DNA from: Pseudisothecium myosuroides
Taxonomy: Eukaryota; Streptophyta; Bryopsida; Hypnales; Lembophyllaceae
Direction: 5' to 3'
DNA: 64,000 nucleotides
Assembly: GCA_951799445.1 (NCBI GenBank)
Contig: OX637293.1
Coordinates: 14,136,001 to 14,200,000, forward strand
How positions within the stretch are numbered: position 1 is the stretch's first letter; every line of letters starts with the position of its first letter. The notes below the pieces were generated by a model. The model did no database searches. It had not been told where the DNA came from and saw nothing but the letters and a program-made list of their open reading frames with translations. Shown here one piece after another: positions 24,213 to 35,613 of the stretch. Position numbers and translations under genes: made by a program.

Positions 24213-27200
24213 ATGGGGCATTACGTGCCGGACTGTCTCACTCGAGCTTGCAGTCGGGCGTCCAGCTCGCAACCATTCTGCTGGAGCAATTGGTTGCGAG
24301 AGGCAAGCGCTTGTAAGTTCAAACCTAATCAGATTGCTCTAAACCCTGGAGTTTCACGGTTGCAAGCCTGGCCGAATGTGAGCTGCTCGGTTGCATTTAC
24401 GCCCGATTCCGCTACTTTGCCGAGCAAATCAAAGCAAGAATTGTCTACCAGTTCCAGTAGCAGGAATGTTTTATTGAAAGAAGGCACAGAATTCGCAAAG
24501 GAAGAGTCACGAGCGTTGGCTGGTGACCCCGGGAAGGTGTTCGTGGGAAATTTAGGGTATCACGTGAAACGAGAGGCCGTGAAGGAGTTTTTCTCGCAAT
24601 GCGGGCCTGTACGCGACATCATCTTCATACGAAGTCATGACGATCCCGAGCGGAATAAGGGCTATTGTTTTTTGTTTTTTGGAGGAGAGGATCCGAATGC
24701 GGCAGCTGTGCGAGCTGCGGAGGAACTTGATGGGGCGGATTTTTGTGGGAAGATGCTGAGAGTGAAGATTGACGATGGGCGATGGGAGCGTGAGCGGCGT
24801 GAGCAGCGCGAGCAATGGGTCGAGTCTGGCGCGGTAGGTCTTCGTTTTTCTTCGTCACAGTGCTTTGAAAATTCTTCAACGCCTTGAGTCTTGTGAGAGA
24901 TTCGGTCTTAGGAGATTGATAAGGTTATGACTTCAATTTTGTTATGGCTGTCTGTTGTTCAAAATTGTTTGGCAGTTTTGATTGTGCGAAGGTTTAGGGT
25001 TTTAGCATGGTCTCTGAAATTTAAGGAGTTTTAGGACTGAAGCAACCTCATTGTAACCTTCACATTGCCAACAATGAGCTTGTAAACCTCAGAATGCGAA
25101 CAATGAGCTCATGAGCTGACACTACCACAAGTCCCCTGTTTACTTGGGTTGTTAGGAGTTCTATAGTTATTGTTACGAGTCCTGTGGCACTGTAAATCTA
25201 GCAATTTAAAATTAGCTCATGACCTGATAGTACCTTCAGCTCACAATTTCACAATATGAACATAGTATTCAAAGATAATACGTGAACGTTTTTCATGACA
25301 CGGATTGAAAATTCTGCAACGCCTTGAGTCTTGGGAGACATTCGGTCTTGTGAGATAGATATGGTTATGGCTATATGTTGTTCAAAATTCTTAGGTAGTT
25401 TGGATTGTGCGAGGGGTTAGGGTTTTAGTATGGTCCCTGAAATTCAAAGAGTTTGAGCACTGAAGCAATTTGTGAACCTCACAATGCTCACAATGAGCAA
25501 ATGAACGGACACTACCACAATCACCCTGTTTACCTAGGTTGTTAGGGAGTTCTGTAGTTATTGTTACGAGTCCTGTGGCACTGCAAATCTAGAAACGAAC
25601 AATGAGCTCACGACCTGATAGTAATGCTAAGTCTCCATTCATCAAAAAAATTGCACATGTATCCTGTGTCAAGCTAAAAATCAATTGCGAAAAACTGAAT
25701 GTCAATAGATTAAGTGTTTACACACTTAACACAAATCATAGTACGGCTGTAGAGTCAATGGAGCATTTAATGTACTATATGGTGAATGGAGCCTCTACTT
25801 CACCTTAAGCTCTCAACATATAACATCCCTGGTTTAGTGGGGTTGTTGTTAGGGAGTTTTACAGTTATTGTTAGGTGTCAATGTTAGGTCATGAGCTCGT
25901 TGTTGACTGAGTGTGAGGCTTACAATGTGACTGATCCCGAGTCTCTGCAAAGGAGCGACAGAATGTAACGACTAGAGTTGTTTGATTTCATGCAAGCCAC
26001 CCTCTTGAGCAGATTAGAATCACGTGTGGCAGGAGAGGGAGCCTCAATCAGAATGGCATGAAGAGAGAGAGAAAGCGTCGAATGATTTTCGAAAATTGGT
26101 AGAAGATCACCCCAAAGATGTGCGGAAGGTAGTTGGTGCTTTCAATAAGATTGAAAAGGTTAGTAATCGAATCTCTACCCTCCACTTCATCCGTTGCAGT
26201 GCAGATTTTAGGTTTCCTTATTTGAACCTTCATACTCACAAATATGGTTCTTGGTAGCGTGTACTGAAGAGTTGATGGATTTTTTACAGCCAAAGCGTCG
26301 AGATTATACATTGCTAGTAAATTACTATGGAAAGCGTGGGGATAAGCACACCGCTCGGGCTGTATTTGAGAGTATGCGAGCTGCAGGCATTGACCCAAAC
26401 GTCCATGCTTACACCAAGTAAACCCAACTTCACAGTTTTGGACTCTTGTTGTAGTTCCCTAGAATACTGTTTCGCGTATGATCATTTTGTGTGGAATTCT
26501 TTCCGTTATCCTTCGTAACAAACTAGGTTTCTTTTTGTGGGAATCCAGCTTGGTACATGCGTACGCAGTGGCCCGCGATTTGCGAGGAGCAGTGGCTTGT
26601 GTTGAGGAGATGGAAGCTGACGGAATCGTTCCAAATGAAGCAACCTTTAGTGTGATTATTTCGGGCTATGGAAGATTGGGAGATGTCAAGTATGTATCTC
26701 TGTCTCACAATGTATAACATTTGTGGATTTCACTGATCTAGTAAATCTCTCTGGGTTGCGCAAGCTAAAGATAGTAATTCCACAACGGGTTATAAAATTA
26801 ACTTTGAAATAATGTTCCTTTGCTCAAAAATATAGGTTATGATTTCTTCTTTCTATAGGTACATTTTTGCCTTCCTTGAAGCTTCCTAAATGATATACTT
26901 CAATATGCAAACGACCACTTTTGGGCATTTGGGTACTTCGCAGCATGTACTGTGGTCCCTGTGTCCACCCTATTATTCCAATGTGTCTGCATCGAATTGT
27001 TATCTTTCTGGTTTCTAAGGTGGACAAAGACGTAACTATTCATAGGCCTTAAGTAGAGCTTCTCGCATTTACGAGCTTGTTGCATGTTGAAGAGCTGCAG
27101 AGATTTGGTTTCAAAGAGCACTGAGTGAGAGCTGCCATCATAATGGTGTTATTTACAACAACATCGTCAACGCTCACTGGTAGGATTCGTTCTAAATGTC

Positions 27201-30200
27201 ATTCTTGTCTCTCTGGTTAATAGCTATTTTTCAGGTTGTGAATGTATGCTTCATCGATTTTGTCGTGCTTCTCCAAAGACCAATAATGATTTTTGGGGAA
27301 GTGCAGCAAAGCAGGCAATATGGAGCGGGCTGAAGCTTTAGTGGTAGATATGGAGGAACATGGGCTGGGCGCAACGCTTGGTCTTTACAACATGATGTTG
27401 GACGGCTATGCTCATTGTCGTGCTGAGGTCCAATGCTTGGATGTCTTTCGCAAATTGAAGGCAAGTCTTCACTTAGAAGCGGTTTATGCTCTTTTTATAT
27501 TTTGGTTCATAGGCTCTCATTACAATGCCTGTTCATCCCGCCATTAGATTGACAAACTTCTTAATGTTAAGTTATTAGGCTTTAGATTCATATAGTCCTC
27601 CTATTGAGTTAATTTTTAAGTCAAGGTTGGTTTAACACAAATCGTGTTAACTTAATATTAGTGTGATGTTAGTGTTATTAGCACTTACTTGATTTTACCT
27701 TGGCAACTATTAAGTTAACATGAACTTGACAGAGTTTTAATATTGATCTATGTCCTAATAGATTAACATCAATTTACATCAATAACTTTGTCAATCTAAT
27801 GGGGGATCGTTTGTGACATGTTTTCCATTGAATGTTTCATGATCAAAACCATGCAGTACAAGAAAACACAGATTGTTTATACTCACGTGCACTTTTCCTT
27901 TGGTTTTAGGACACGGGCATGTCTCCAACTGTTGTAAGCTACGGTTGTCTCATAAATCTGTACTCTAAGGTACATCCACACTTCCACTGAATTTTCTATC
28001 ACTTTGTGACTGTGCTCCATTCAGTCAATTTAATTCATTATCGTCCTTGGACACTGCAGCTTGGGAAGATGACCAAGGCATTGGAGATCTGCAACGAAAT
28101 GGAGGCTCAAGGAATCATGCACAACCGCAAGACGTATTCGATGATCATTGATGGATATGTACATCTAGGTGATACGATAAATGCATTCTCTGTCTTCGAA
28201 GACATGTCCAAAGCAGGTATTAAACCGGATGGGGTTACCTACAATATTCTAGTGAATGCCTTCTGCAAAAATCGACAAATGAAGCGAGCTGTACAGCTGC
28301 TTGCCCGCATGGAGAAAGGGGGTTACCCACCCACACTGCGAACATATACCACGATCATCGCTGGTTTTATGAAAGTTGGAGATGTGCGGATGGCGCTTGA
28401 AACAGTTCGGGACATGAAGCTGGCTGGTTGCCGCCCAAGTGCTACGACGTATAATGTCATCATGCATGGCCTTGTTCAAGCTGGCCAGGTCTATCATTTA
28501 TCTTTAACCAATCCCATCTACTTTCACAAACTAATGTTTATAAATTTGCTCTTATGTATTAGACGTAACTTGCATTCTAGTGAAATTTAGTGATGCCTGC
28601 AAACTGAATATTAAATTGAGATTTGTGATCGAATATAGCGACACCTTCCCGTGCAATTACTGTGAGGAGAAATTAGTGCTGTCTCATTATAATGTGGGTT
28701 GGAATACCTCTCAAGTGCTGAAGATATCCTTTATGAAGATTCTGGGCTCATAAACTATAGTATCTTTAGAAGTATCGTGGCCTACTGTAATTGCACTGAA
28801 AAGTGTAGTACTCCATGGTTAATCCTAAGATTGCAAGCTTCAAACAAGAAGCCCTACTTTAGAAGCTAATAGTAACTTTCAAGCATATGTCTATTGTTAA
28901 AAAATATGGGTTATGATTTCTACTTTCTATTGGTGCATTTTGTTACCTTCATTGATGCTTCTTGAATAATTTGTTTCAATTCCTAGAGATGGAATTGGGC
29001 CATTTGGTTGGTTTGGAGTTGACAATGGAATTGCTGCTAACTGTTCAAAAGATCGGTACAGATGGATAGGGCTGCGTCTATCATTGATGAAATGGCGTTG
29101 GCTGGAGTTCATCCAAACGAACGCAGTTACACTACCCTTATGGAGGGGTATGCTTGCGACGGAGAGATTGGCCTGGCTTTCAAGTACTTCAAGCGCATCA
29201 ATGAAATAGGACTGAAGCCAGACGTGATTTCCTATGCGTCTCTTTTGAAGGCTTGTTGCAAGGCAGGACGCATGCAGACTGCAGTTGCAGTGACGACCGA
29301 GATGGCAGCTGCAGGTGTCCCCATGAACCAGTACATCTACAATATTCTCCTCGATGGGTATGGGATACTTTCTTTATCCTTCTTGATGTGTATGGAAGCA
29401 AATTTTCTGTTAAGTTATGTTTGCACTTGGTGTTAGGGGTGATGTTTGCAATGTGAATCCGGTTCAGAAGTAGGTCTAAATTTCTTCCTAAGACCCTCAC
29501 TAACAACACTCTTTAACACCAAGTGCGAACATACTTTTATTAAGGTAGGAGGTCCATAAAGCAAGCAGGCACTACATGGTTTGTAACATAGAGGAACATA
29601 TTGCTTTCTTCAATGTACCAATTGTATTCGCGAATGTATGAAGCGGTGAATATATCAACGGTGGACACTTTTAGAGCCTTATGTGATCCAACTTCAAAAT
29701 TCTTCACTAATTACCAGAAAGGTCAAAAAAATATGAAAAGACCTAGGTTAGATGCCAATTCCATTGATCTTTCAAGGAGAATTTATTGAAATATATTTCA
29801 AGAAGTCAAAAAAACCCAAAATTGTGAAATGACTGGTAAGTGGTCGCTTTAAGGACCTCCTACCTTACCTCGAAGTGCCCACATGTGGCCGCTTTCTTAT
29901 CTATAGGTGCATAAATAAATCATTAAGAAGGTTAACAAAATGTAATGACATAGTACGAAGTTTATTTAACAATGGAGTTATGTTTTGAAATTTATTATCA
30001 GCTTCCAAAGTGTATTTTCTATTATTATCTTGCGCACATGGGGGGTAATCTTTTGTTTGGTGTATGGTTTCATGGTGAACATTTTAGTACTGGGTGCTGA
30101 TTAGGAGGTCGATGGTTGCAGGTGGGCTCAGAGAGGGGACATGTGGGAGGCATCTGATATAATGCAAAAGATGCGTCAAGACGGCTTTACACCAGACGTT

Positions 30201-31331
30201 CATTCGTACACTTCCTTTACCAATGCATGTTGTAAGGCAGGGGACATGCAGGTATCATTTCTTTGAATCTTTTGATCGAGTTTTCCACGAGGGATGTACT
30301 CCATATATAGTTATGTTGGACGTATTTGCAGTTAGCACTGTATTCTCGGTTCTCTGGGAATATTTTACGTCATCTCGATGATTTTTTTATCGGTGAATTC
30401 AGAAGACATTAATGGGGTTTTGAACATGCTAGACCTTGAAGACCAGAAACTCAATAGGGGAAGAAGAAAGTACATCAACATGTGGCTGGGTGTTGTGTGC
30501 AGAAAGCAATAGAAACAATTGAGCAGATGAAGCAGAAAGGTGTGCAACCTAATCTGCAAACCTATACAACTCTTGTGCATGGATGGGCATCTGCATCGTA
30601 CCCTGAGAAAGCTTTGGTTTGCTACGACGAAATGAAAGCTGCTGGGATGGAACCTGACAAACCGCTTTACCACTGCATCATGACTTCCCTTCTTTCAAGA
30701 GCTGCAGTTGCGCGTGAGACAGTATTTGATGGTGTGTTAAGAGTGACGTCCGAAATGGTAGACCAAGGTATATGTGTCGATTTTGCCACTGCCAAGCACT
30801 GGCAGAGGTTTTTGATCAAAGCTGAGAGGCAACCCGGTGATTTGACTAGGGCTGTGGCGAGAATATTTCCACCAGGTGCAAATCGCTACTGTTTCCGTAA
30901 ATTGTATGCTAGAGAGTATTAGCCTGCATCTGTATCCAATTCAGCAAGTGTTCAACACCAAGTTTTTCAGTAAAATTAGACTGTTTCTGGAGCTTAATAT
31001 AGCATCATGAAACGAATCTTCCCCGTTATTCATGGAGAGGTCTCCCTTGGTCACAGTGATCATGCAGAGCCCTCTCCATAATACGTGGAGAAGCCTTCAT
31101 ATGGGGAGGTAACATATGAAACAGACTCAGTTTTCTGAAAACCTTGTTATCCTCATGCCCTTGTGTTTTGCACGCATTCTTTCTTGTGTTGTTTGACTTA
31201 TTCAATTTTTGGAAACAGAATGGAAGTCAGCAGTAGAAGAAGCACGAGCAAGAGAAGAAGCTGACAAGCCTGACGCAACGGAAGACGCTGAAACTGGTGA
31301 TTATTACGAAGAAGAGTGGAACTATCAGTAA
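24213..31331 (+). CDS. PPR4: PPR4-type plastid RRM + PPR protein
   Basis: Twelve exons join in phase: 24213-24833, 26033-26158, 26290-26417, 26549-26689, 27093-27179, 27307-27460, 27910-27969, 28060-28488, 29062-29357, 30122-30251, 30503-30875 and 31219-31331. The product is 885 residues. An N-terminal transit-like region precedes an RRM (about 107-186; RNP2 VFVGNL, RNP1 KGYCFLFF). P-type PPR motifs follow (HAYAVARDLRGAVACVEEM, AHCKAGNMERAEALVVDMEE, TVVSYGCLINLYSK, ACCKAGRMQTAVAVTTEM, DGWAQRGDMWEASD), then a PPEWK...EEEWNYQ tail. This order and sequence match PPR4, which in maize binds and supports trans-splicing of plastid rps12 intron 1. Exon 6 ends in a GC donor (AAG|GCAAGT). If the last intron is retained, a stop arises at 30920-30922. 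Confidence 0.95.
24865..25620. repeat. ~450-bp duplicated block inside PPR4 intron 1
   Basis: The block starting TTGAAAATTCTTCAACGCC at 24865 recurs at 25315 (TTGAAAATTCTGCAACGCC). Similarity continues through TTGTTCAAAATT, TAGGGTTTTAG.ATGGTC and TTACGAGTCCTGTGGCACTG. It begins about 30 bp after the exon-1 donor and accounts for most of this long intron. Confidence 0.8.
27537..27805. mobile_element. MITE in PPR4 intron 6
   Basis: Inverted ends CCCGCCATTAGATTGACAAA and AACTTTGTCAATCTAATGGG bound 269 bp of AT-rich DNA with further internal inverted repeats (GTGTTAACTTAATA and similar). No coding capacity. Confidence 0.65.
29416..29533. mobile_element. 118-bp TIR element, copy 1 (PPR4 intron 9)
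   Basis: Ends TATGTTTGCACTTGGTGTTA and TAACACCAAGTGCGAACATA are inverted. The internal sequence (TGTGAATCCGGTTCAGAAGT, TCCTAAGACCCTCACTAACA) is shared with a second copy at 60540-60658, so this is a dispersed MITE. Confidence 0.75.
29541..29868. mobile_element. TAAGGTA-family TIR element, copy A (PPR4 intron 9)
   Basis: Inverted ends TAAGGTAGGAGGTCC (left) and GGACCTCCTACCTTA (right). The inside carries ATGAAAAGACCTAGGTTAGATG and CTTTCAAGGAGAATTT, which recur in the other copies. It sits 8 bp downstream of the preceding MITE. Confidence 0.7.
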
Positions 31332-32120
31332 GAGTAAAAAATTAGTTGCCTTGCCATTATCAATTGACAATTTGCAGGACATCTCTAGTTAGTGTAGAAT
31401 TCATGCTGCTGATGTAAATTGAACCTTGAACACATCATGCAGAGCTAATTCTCAGGTAGAAGGACAAGGATGTTCTAGGTCTCACACAAGGATTCACGAC
31501 CAATACCAAATGCTGTCCTTTAATGTAACATACAAATCAGGTAAGATACTTCTTGTTTACTTGTGATCAAGGCTAGCGTTGATAATAAGAATTCAACGTG
31601 TCTGCCAATGGAACAAAGTTACTTGAGCCTTGCTCAGTTTCTCCTATTCATGGGAAGTCGTCACTCAATGCTAAATCCACCTTCACAGCGAGTCTTGCCT
31701 TCAGAAATTGATAGTTGCTTGATTTTGTCGTCAACTGCTCAAATTGGCTTAAAGACAGTTACAATTATATTGTTTCGGAAGTTGCCACAGAGGTTTAAGA
31801 AAATAACCAAGAACGTTTTGAAGTTATGGACACCCCTAATCAACAATGTTTAAAATGCAACACCTACATTGGGACCAAAAGTGACACAAAAACCTAGATA
31901 TTGATGGCACAAAATTTACTCAATCAAAACATGAGAGCCTAGTTGTACTTTGTGTCATTTTTTGGTACACCTAGAGACTATACATTGAAAATATATAATT
32001 TTATTCAAATAGTGTCCAAATAATGCATGATAAGGTGCGTTGGAATTCACTTCCAATTTCATTGAAAATGATTTATGTTTAATAATAGTAATTATGCCCA
32101 TTTACAATTAGTGACAACTA

Positions 32121-32482
32121 TAGGTGTGCATATCTTAGTGGCAAAGAAAATAATAGACAACTACAACTTTTATCTTCTATGAGTAGGTTAAGGTCATTAG
32201 CCTATGTAGGTCCATTATCTAGCCACGAAAATATTGTGGCATTGCCAACCACAATACAATATGAGGCGAAAAGAGTGGTCGTAGTTGCTGTAGTTTGACA
32301 CAATTATAGGTGTACATATCTTAGTGGCAAAGAAAATAATAGACAACTACAACTTTTATCTTCTATGAGTAGGTTGAGGTCATCAGCCTATGTAGGTCCA
32401 TTATCTAGCCACGAAAATATTGTGGCATTGCCAACCACAATACAATATGAGGCAAAAAGAGTGGTTGTAGTTGCTGTAGTCT
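32121..32482. repeat. ~180-bp tandem duplication
   Basis: TAGGTGTGCATATCTTAGTG at 32121 and TAGGTGTACATATCTTAGTG at 32307 begin two nearly identical copies (period 186 bp), each ending AGTTGCTGTAGT(T/C)TGAC. Few differences, so a recent event. Confidence 0.85.
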
Positions 32483-32550
32483 GACTGTTACAAACCTCCT
32501 GATTTCCAATTTTCAAAGCTACATTGAAAGTTGAAATGACTAAATACCTA

Positions 32551-32964
32551 TAAGGTAGGAGGTTGTAAAATAGAACGGGCATTAAGAATGGGCCCTATAA
32601 ATGGCTGTGAAATGGACATGAGTTGGTTCTAAAATTGACTAATATAGTCATTGAATGAATCAAGGAAAAAAGCATTATTAATTGCAAGAGCCAATCATTC
32701 TCTTTGCTTTCCCCATTTTTATTTAGAATTGCAAGTAAACCATTTATGAATTACCTAGGGTCACAAATAGGGACCTACAACCCAACTCGTTTAAAAATTC
32801 ATAAGTAATTCAAAAATGCTCAGAAAAATACAAAACCGCTTGGGTTAGATTCCTCATCAATTTTTCTTTGTCTAAAAAATGAGCTAAAAATATTCCCGTC
32901 CAAGGAAATACATGAAATAGGCGGACCAACCCTTAGATGCTCCATTTTTTAGCCTCTTACCTTA
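32551..32964. mobile_element. TAAGGTA-family TIR element, copy B
   Basis: Ends TAAGGTAGGAGGTTGTAAAA and AGCCTCTTACCTTA are imperfect inverted repeats about 414 bp apart. The inside carries the family's CCGCTTGGGTTAGATTCC and TTCAAAAATGCTCAGAAAAA-type sequence. Confidence 0.55.
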
Positions 32965-33596
32965 GTTCATGTAGGTAATGTAGTATCTATTGACATCCTG
33001 GAAGGACAACCCTATCAGATTCTAGAATGAATATGTGCATTCTACAATTTCTATAAAGGTTATTTGAACATCATACATTTATAGTTTTTTGGGTCATTTA
33101 TGGATTAACCTTTAATCCCTCAAGGACCAAACATTTAAATTTCAGACAATAGATGAAATCAATGCAAATACATCCCAATAATTCAAAGCTGTATTTTTTC
33201 ATGCATTGATTTTTTTGAAGATTCTTGTGTTAGTTCTTTAACATTTGAATGCAATAGATCTTGAAGACTTTGATTTTCAAATATTCTATAACTCAAAGGG
33301 TATTAGTAGGTCTAGCCTCAAAAAATAACTTTTTCAGTTCAAATAATGATCCTTCAAAAATAACTTGAATTACAAAGTAAAAGTAAAATATTGGTTTGTG
33401 AACTAGTAGTGATCTAACCACGTAGATCTGATCTATAGATCATGTTTTACAACTATTGTTTGAGAGCCATTATTAAATTATTATTCTAAGCTACATTTTA
33501 TGGAAAAAAATTTATAATTTTGGAAATTTGAACTATGCCTGGTCCTTAAGGGGTGAAATTGTCTTTTGTGAACCATATATGGTATACTATGACATA

Positions 33597-33677
33597 CTCC
33601 CTTTGTCTCAAAATAAAACCAGTGTTTTCTTTGTAAAATACAAAGGAATTACCGGTTTTAATTTGAGACAGAGGGAG
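33597..33677. mobile_element. Stowaway-like MITE
   Basis: An 81-bp element with ends CTCCCTTTGTCTCAAAATAA and AATTTGAGACAGAGGGAG in inverted orientation, flanked by TA on both sides. Same family as the element at 2114-2195; the central TTCTTTGTAAAATACAAAG core is shared. Confidence 0.8.
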
Positions 33678-34767
33678 TATTTGATTCATGAAATTAAAAA
33701 AGTGTACAAAAAAACCAAGACATATGCCATTGAATTGACAATTCATCAACCACCATCTTTCATTTGGATGTCATTTTACAATCTAAACTTTATCATATCA
33801 TGGCAAATTTCATTAACATGGCGATATTCCTTGACTTTGGCACTTTTACCAATTCAGAACGGCTAATCTAAAATCTACATTGGACCTACATTTCTGAAAT
33901 CTACATCTGTCCTAGATATCTGAAATCTACATCAATCCTAGATTTTTTTAGAATGGTCAGTCTGAAATCAATATAGTTCCTATATGTGTGAAATCTATAG
34001 CAGTCTTAGATGTCTAAAATATATATTTGTTCTAGATGTTCAGAGTGGGCGGTCTAAAAAAATGGCATAGGAATATCACCATTTTAATGAAATTTGCCAT
34101 TTATGATCAAATACAACACTACATGCATACAATATGCAACCATTTCGTAGCTTCTAAGATATGTCGAAGGTGCAATAAGAATCCAAATAAGAAAAGCCAT
34201 TTGTAATTGTCCGTCTTAAGAAGATAAACCGTTTTGTCACTATTGTATAAATCAATTTATACACCTTCTATATCAGATATACAAAAAAAGTAGTGTGTTA
34301 ATTCTAAAATTGGGCTTTCCATACCTTTAAGGGCTAAAGAAACGTCTAACTAAAAAAAAAACCAAAGGCAGAAAGAAAACCAAATTGAAAGAAGAAAGAA
34401 AGAAGAATCCAAAACGGAATGTCATTAGGTAACCAAACCTCTTTAGGGTTATATTAGGGATATTCCCATGCTTTGAGTCAAAATCTTAGGCCTTCTACAT
34501 AGTTTTGGAGACCACTTGCCACGTTTAAATCTAGAAAGACAAGGCCTACAAGGCCTACAACCTAGGTAGTCAACCAAAAAATTGATAGATTTTGGGATAG
34601 ATAGGTGCATTCATAATTTTTATGGTTTCTTTCAAAGTCATTCATCACCCACTTTTAAGGTGATGAGGCATTTTAGGTTTACACTTGAAAGGACAAGACC
34701 TATCACCAAGTTACTTTACCAAAAAATGATCTAATTTTTGAATTCATAGGTGCATTCTTCATTTCTA

Positions 34768-34907
34768 TTAAGAGCAGTGCCCGCCAATTCAAGCCATTTC
34801 GAAGGATGATTGGTTTGCTGAATCAAACACGGAGGGCCGATTCTGCCGTGGAGGGCCGGTTCTGTCGTGGGAACATGATGGGAACGTTGCGGGAACTGCT
34901 CTTAACA
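34768..34907. mobile_element. Inverted-repeat element with TTAA borders
   Basis: Ends TTAAGAGCAGTGCCCGC and GCGGGAACTGCTCTTAA are inverted, about 140 bp apart. The interior is GC-richer than the flanks, with paired GGAGGGCCGATTCTGCCGTG / GGAGGGCCGGTTCTGTCGTG repeats. TTAA or TAA may be the target site. Confidence 0.6.
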
Positions 34908-34908
34908 C

Positions 34909-35030
34909 TAGAAAAGCTTCCACATATGGCGGATTTTGTAGTGTGGTTCGGCCAGCTGGCTCGTCCTTCGGGCTCGCCAGTGGCCTCACCACACTGCAGA
35001 ATCCATCATATGCGGAAGCTTTTCTACACT
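34909..35030. repeat. Long imperfect hairpin (MITE or miRNA-like foldback)
   Basis: The arm TAGAAAAGCTTCCACATATG with GCGGATTTTGTAGTGTGG pairs with CCACACTGCAGAATCCATCA and TATGCGGAAGCTTTTCTA, giving arms of about 40 bp with a few mismatches and a GC-rich loop. It lies directly after the TTAA-bordered element. Confidence 0.6.
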
Positions 35031-35613
35031 GCATAGGGGTAGTAAGGGGACCAAAAAATTAAAGGGACTTATCTTGGAAAACTGCAGATGTTTGAAACAT
35101 GATGTACAACCCCCGGACACTTGAATAACTATTGATGTACAGAAAAGGTAGATATTTATATAGTGTAAAATGTCGATTAATTAGTATGGGTCTTTTTAAT
35201 ACCCCTATTCAGTGTAGTACGTAGTGATCCATAAAGTCATCCATTGGTCACTTTTCAATCCCGAAGTCATGCAAGGGTTAACAATCTTATGTGAAATGCC
35301 AATTCCAATTATCTTTCAAGGTATCTTTCAAGGAAAATTTAGTCAAACTCCCCCAAATTGCGAATCAGCTGATACTTCCCTGGAAGTTGGAACCTCCGAC
35401 CTTACCTTCCGTCGTGACGAACGCAGAGACCTCGTGTCGCTCCCCAGGAAACCCAAGCGGAAGATACTGACACTTCCATGCGTGTGACACTGTACATCAT
35501 CCCGCCTCATCCGCCTCATCCGCAATTCACCGCAATTTCTCCGTCTCCCTTTCCCCATCGATTTCTTGCCTCACTCGTCAATCCTCTTGCAATATAACTT
35601 ATCATAGCCCACA

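Larger units (their letters stand above)
31332..35613. other. Repeat-rich intergenic region between PPR4 and MsrB
   Basis: No gene is supported. It holds a 186-bp tandem duplication (about 32121-32482), TAAGGTA-family copy B, a Stowaway-like MITE (33597-33677), a loose minisatellite built on GAAATCTACAT (about 33865-34045) and two GC-richer hairpins (34768-35030). Confidence 0.6.

Noticed and set aside
23807..24214. 135-residue minus-strand frame between CRL and PPR4
   Set aside because: Lies in the divergent promoter, has no conserved motifs and no coding-like pattern.
30876..30922. PPR4 ending at 30922 by reading through exon 11
   Set aside because: A GT donor at 30876 joins in phase to 31219, giving the PPEWK tail that matches the family. 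The earlier stop is in the intron.
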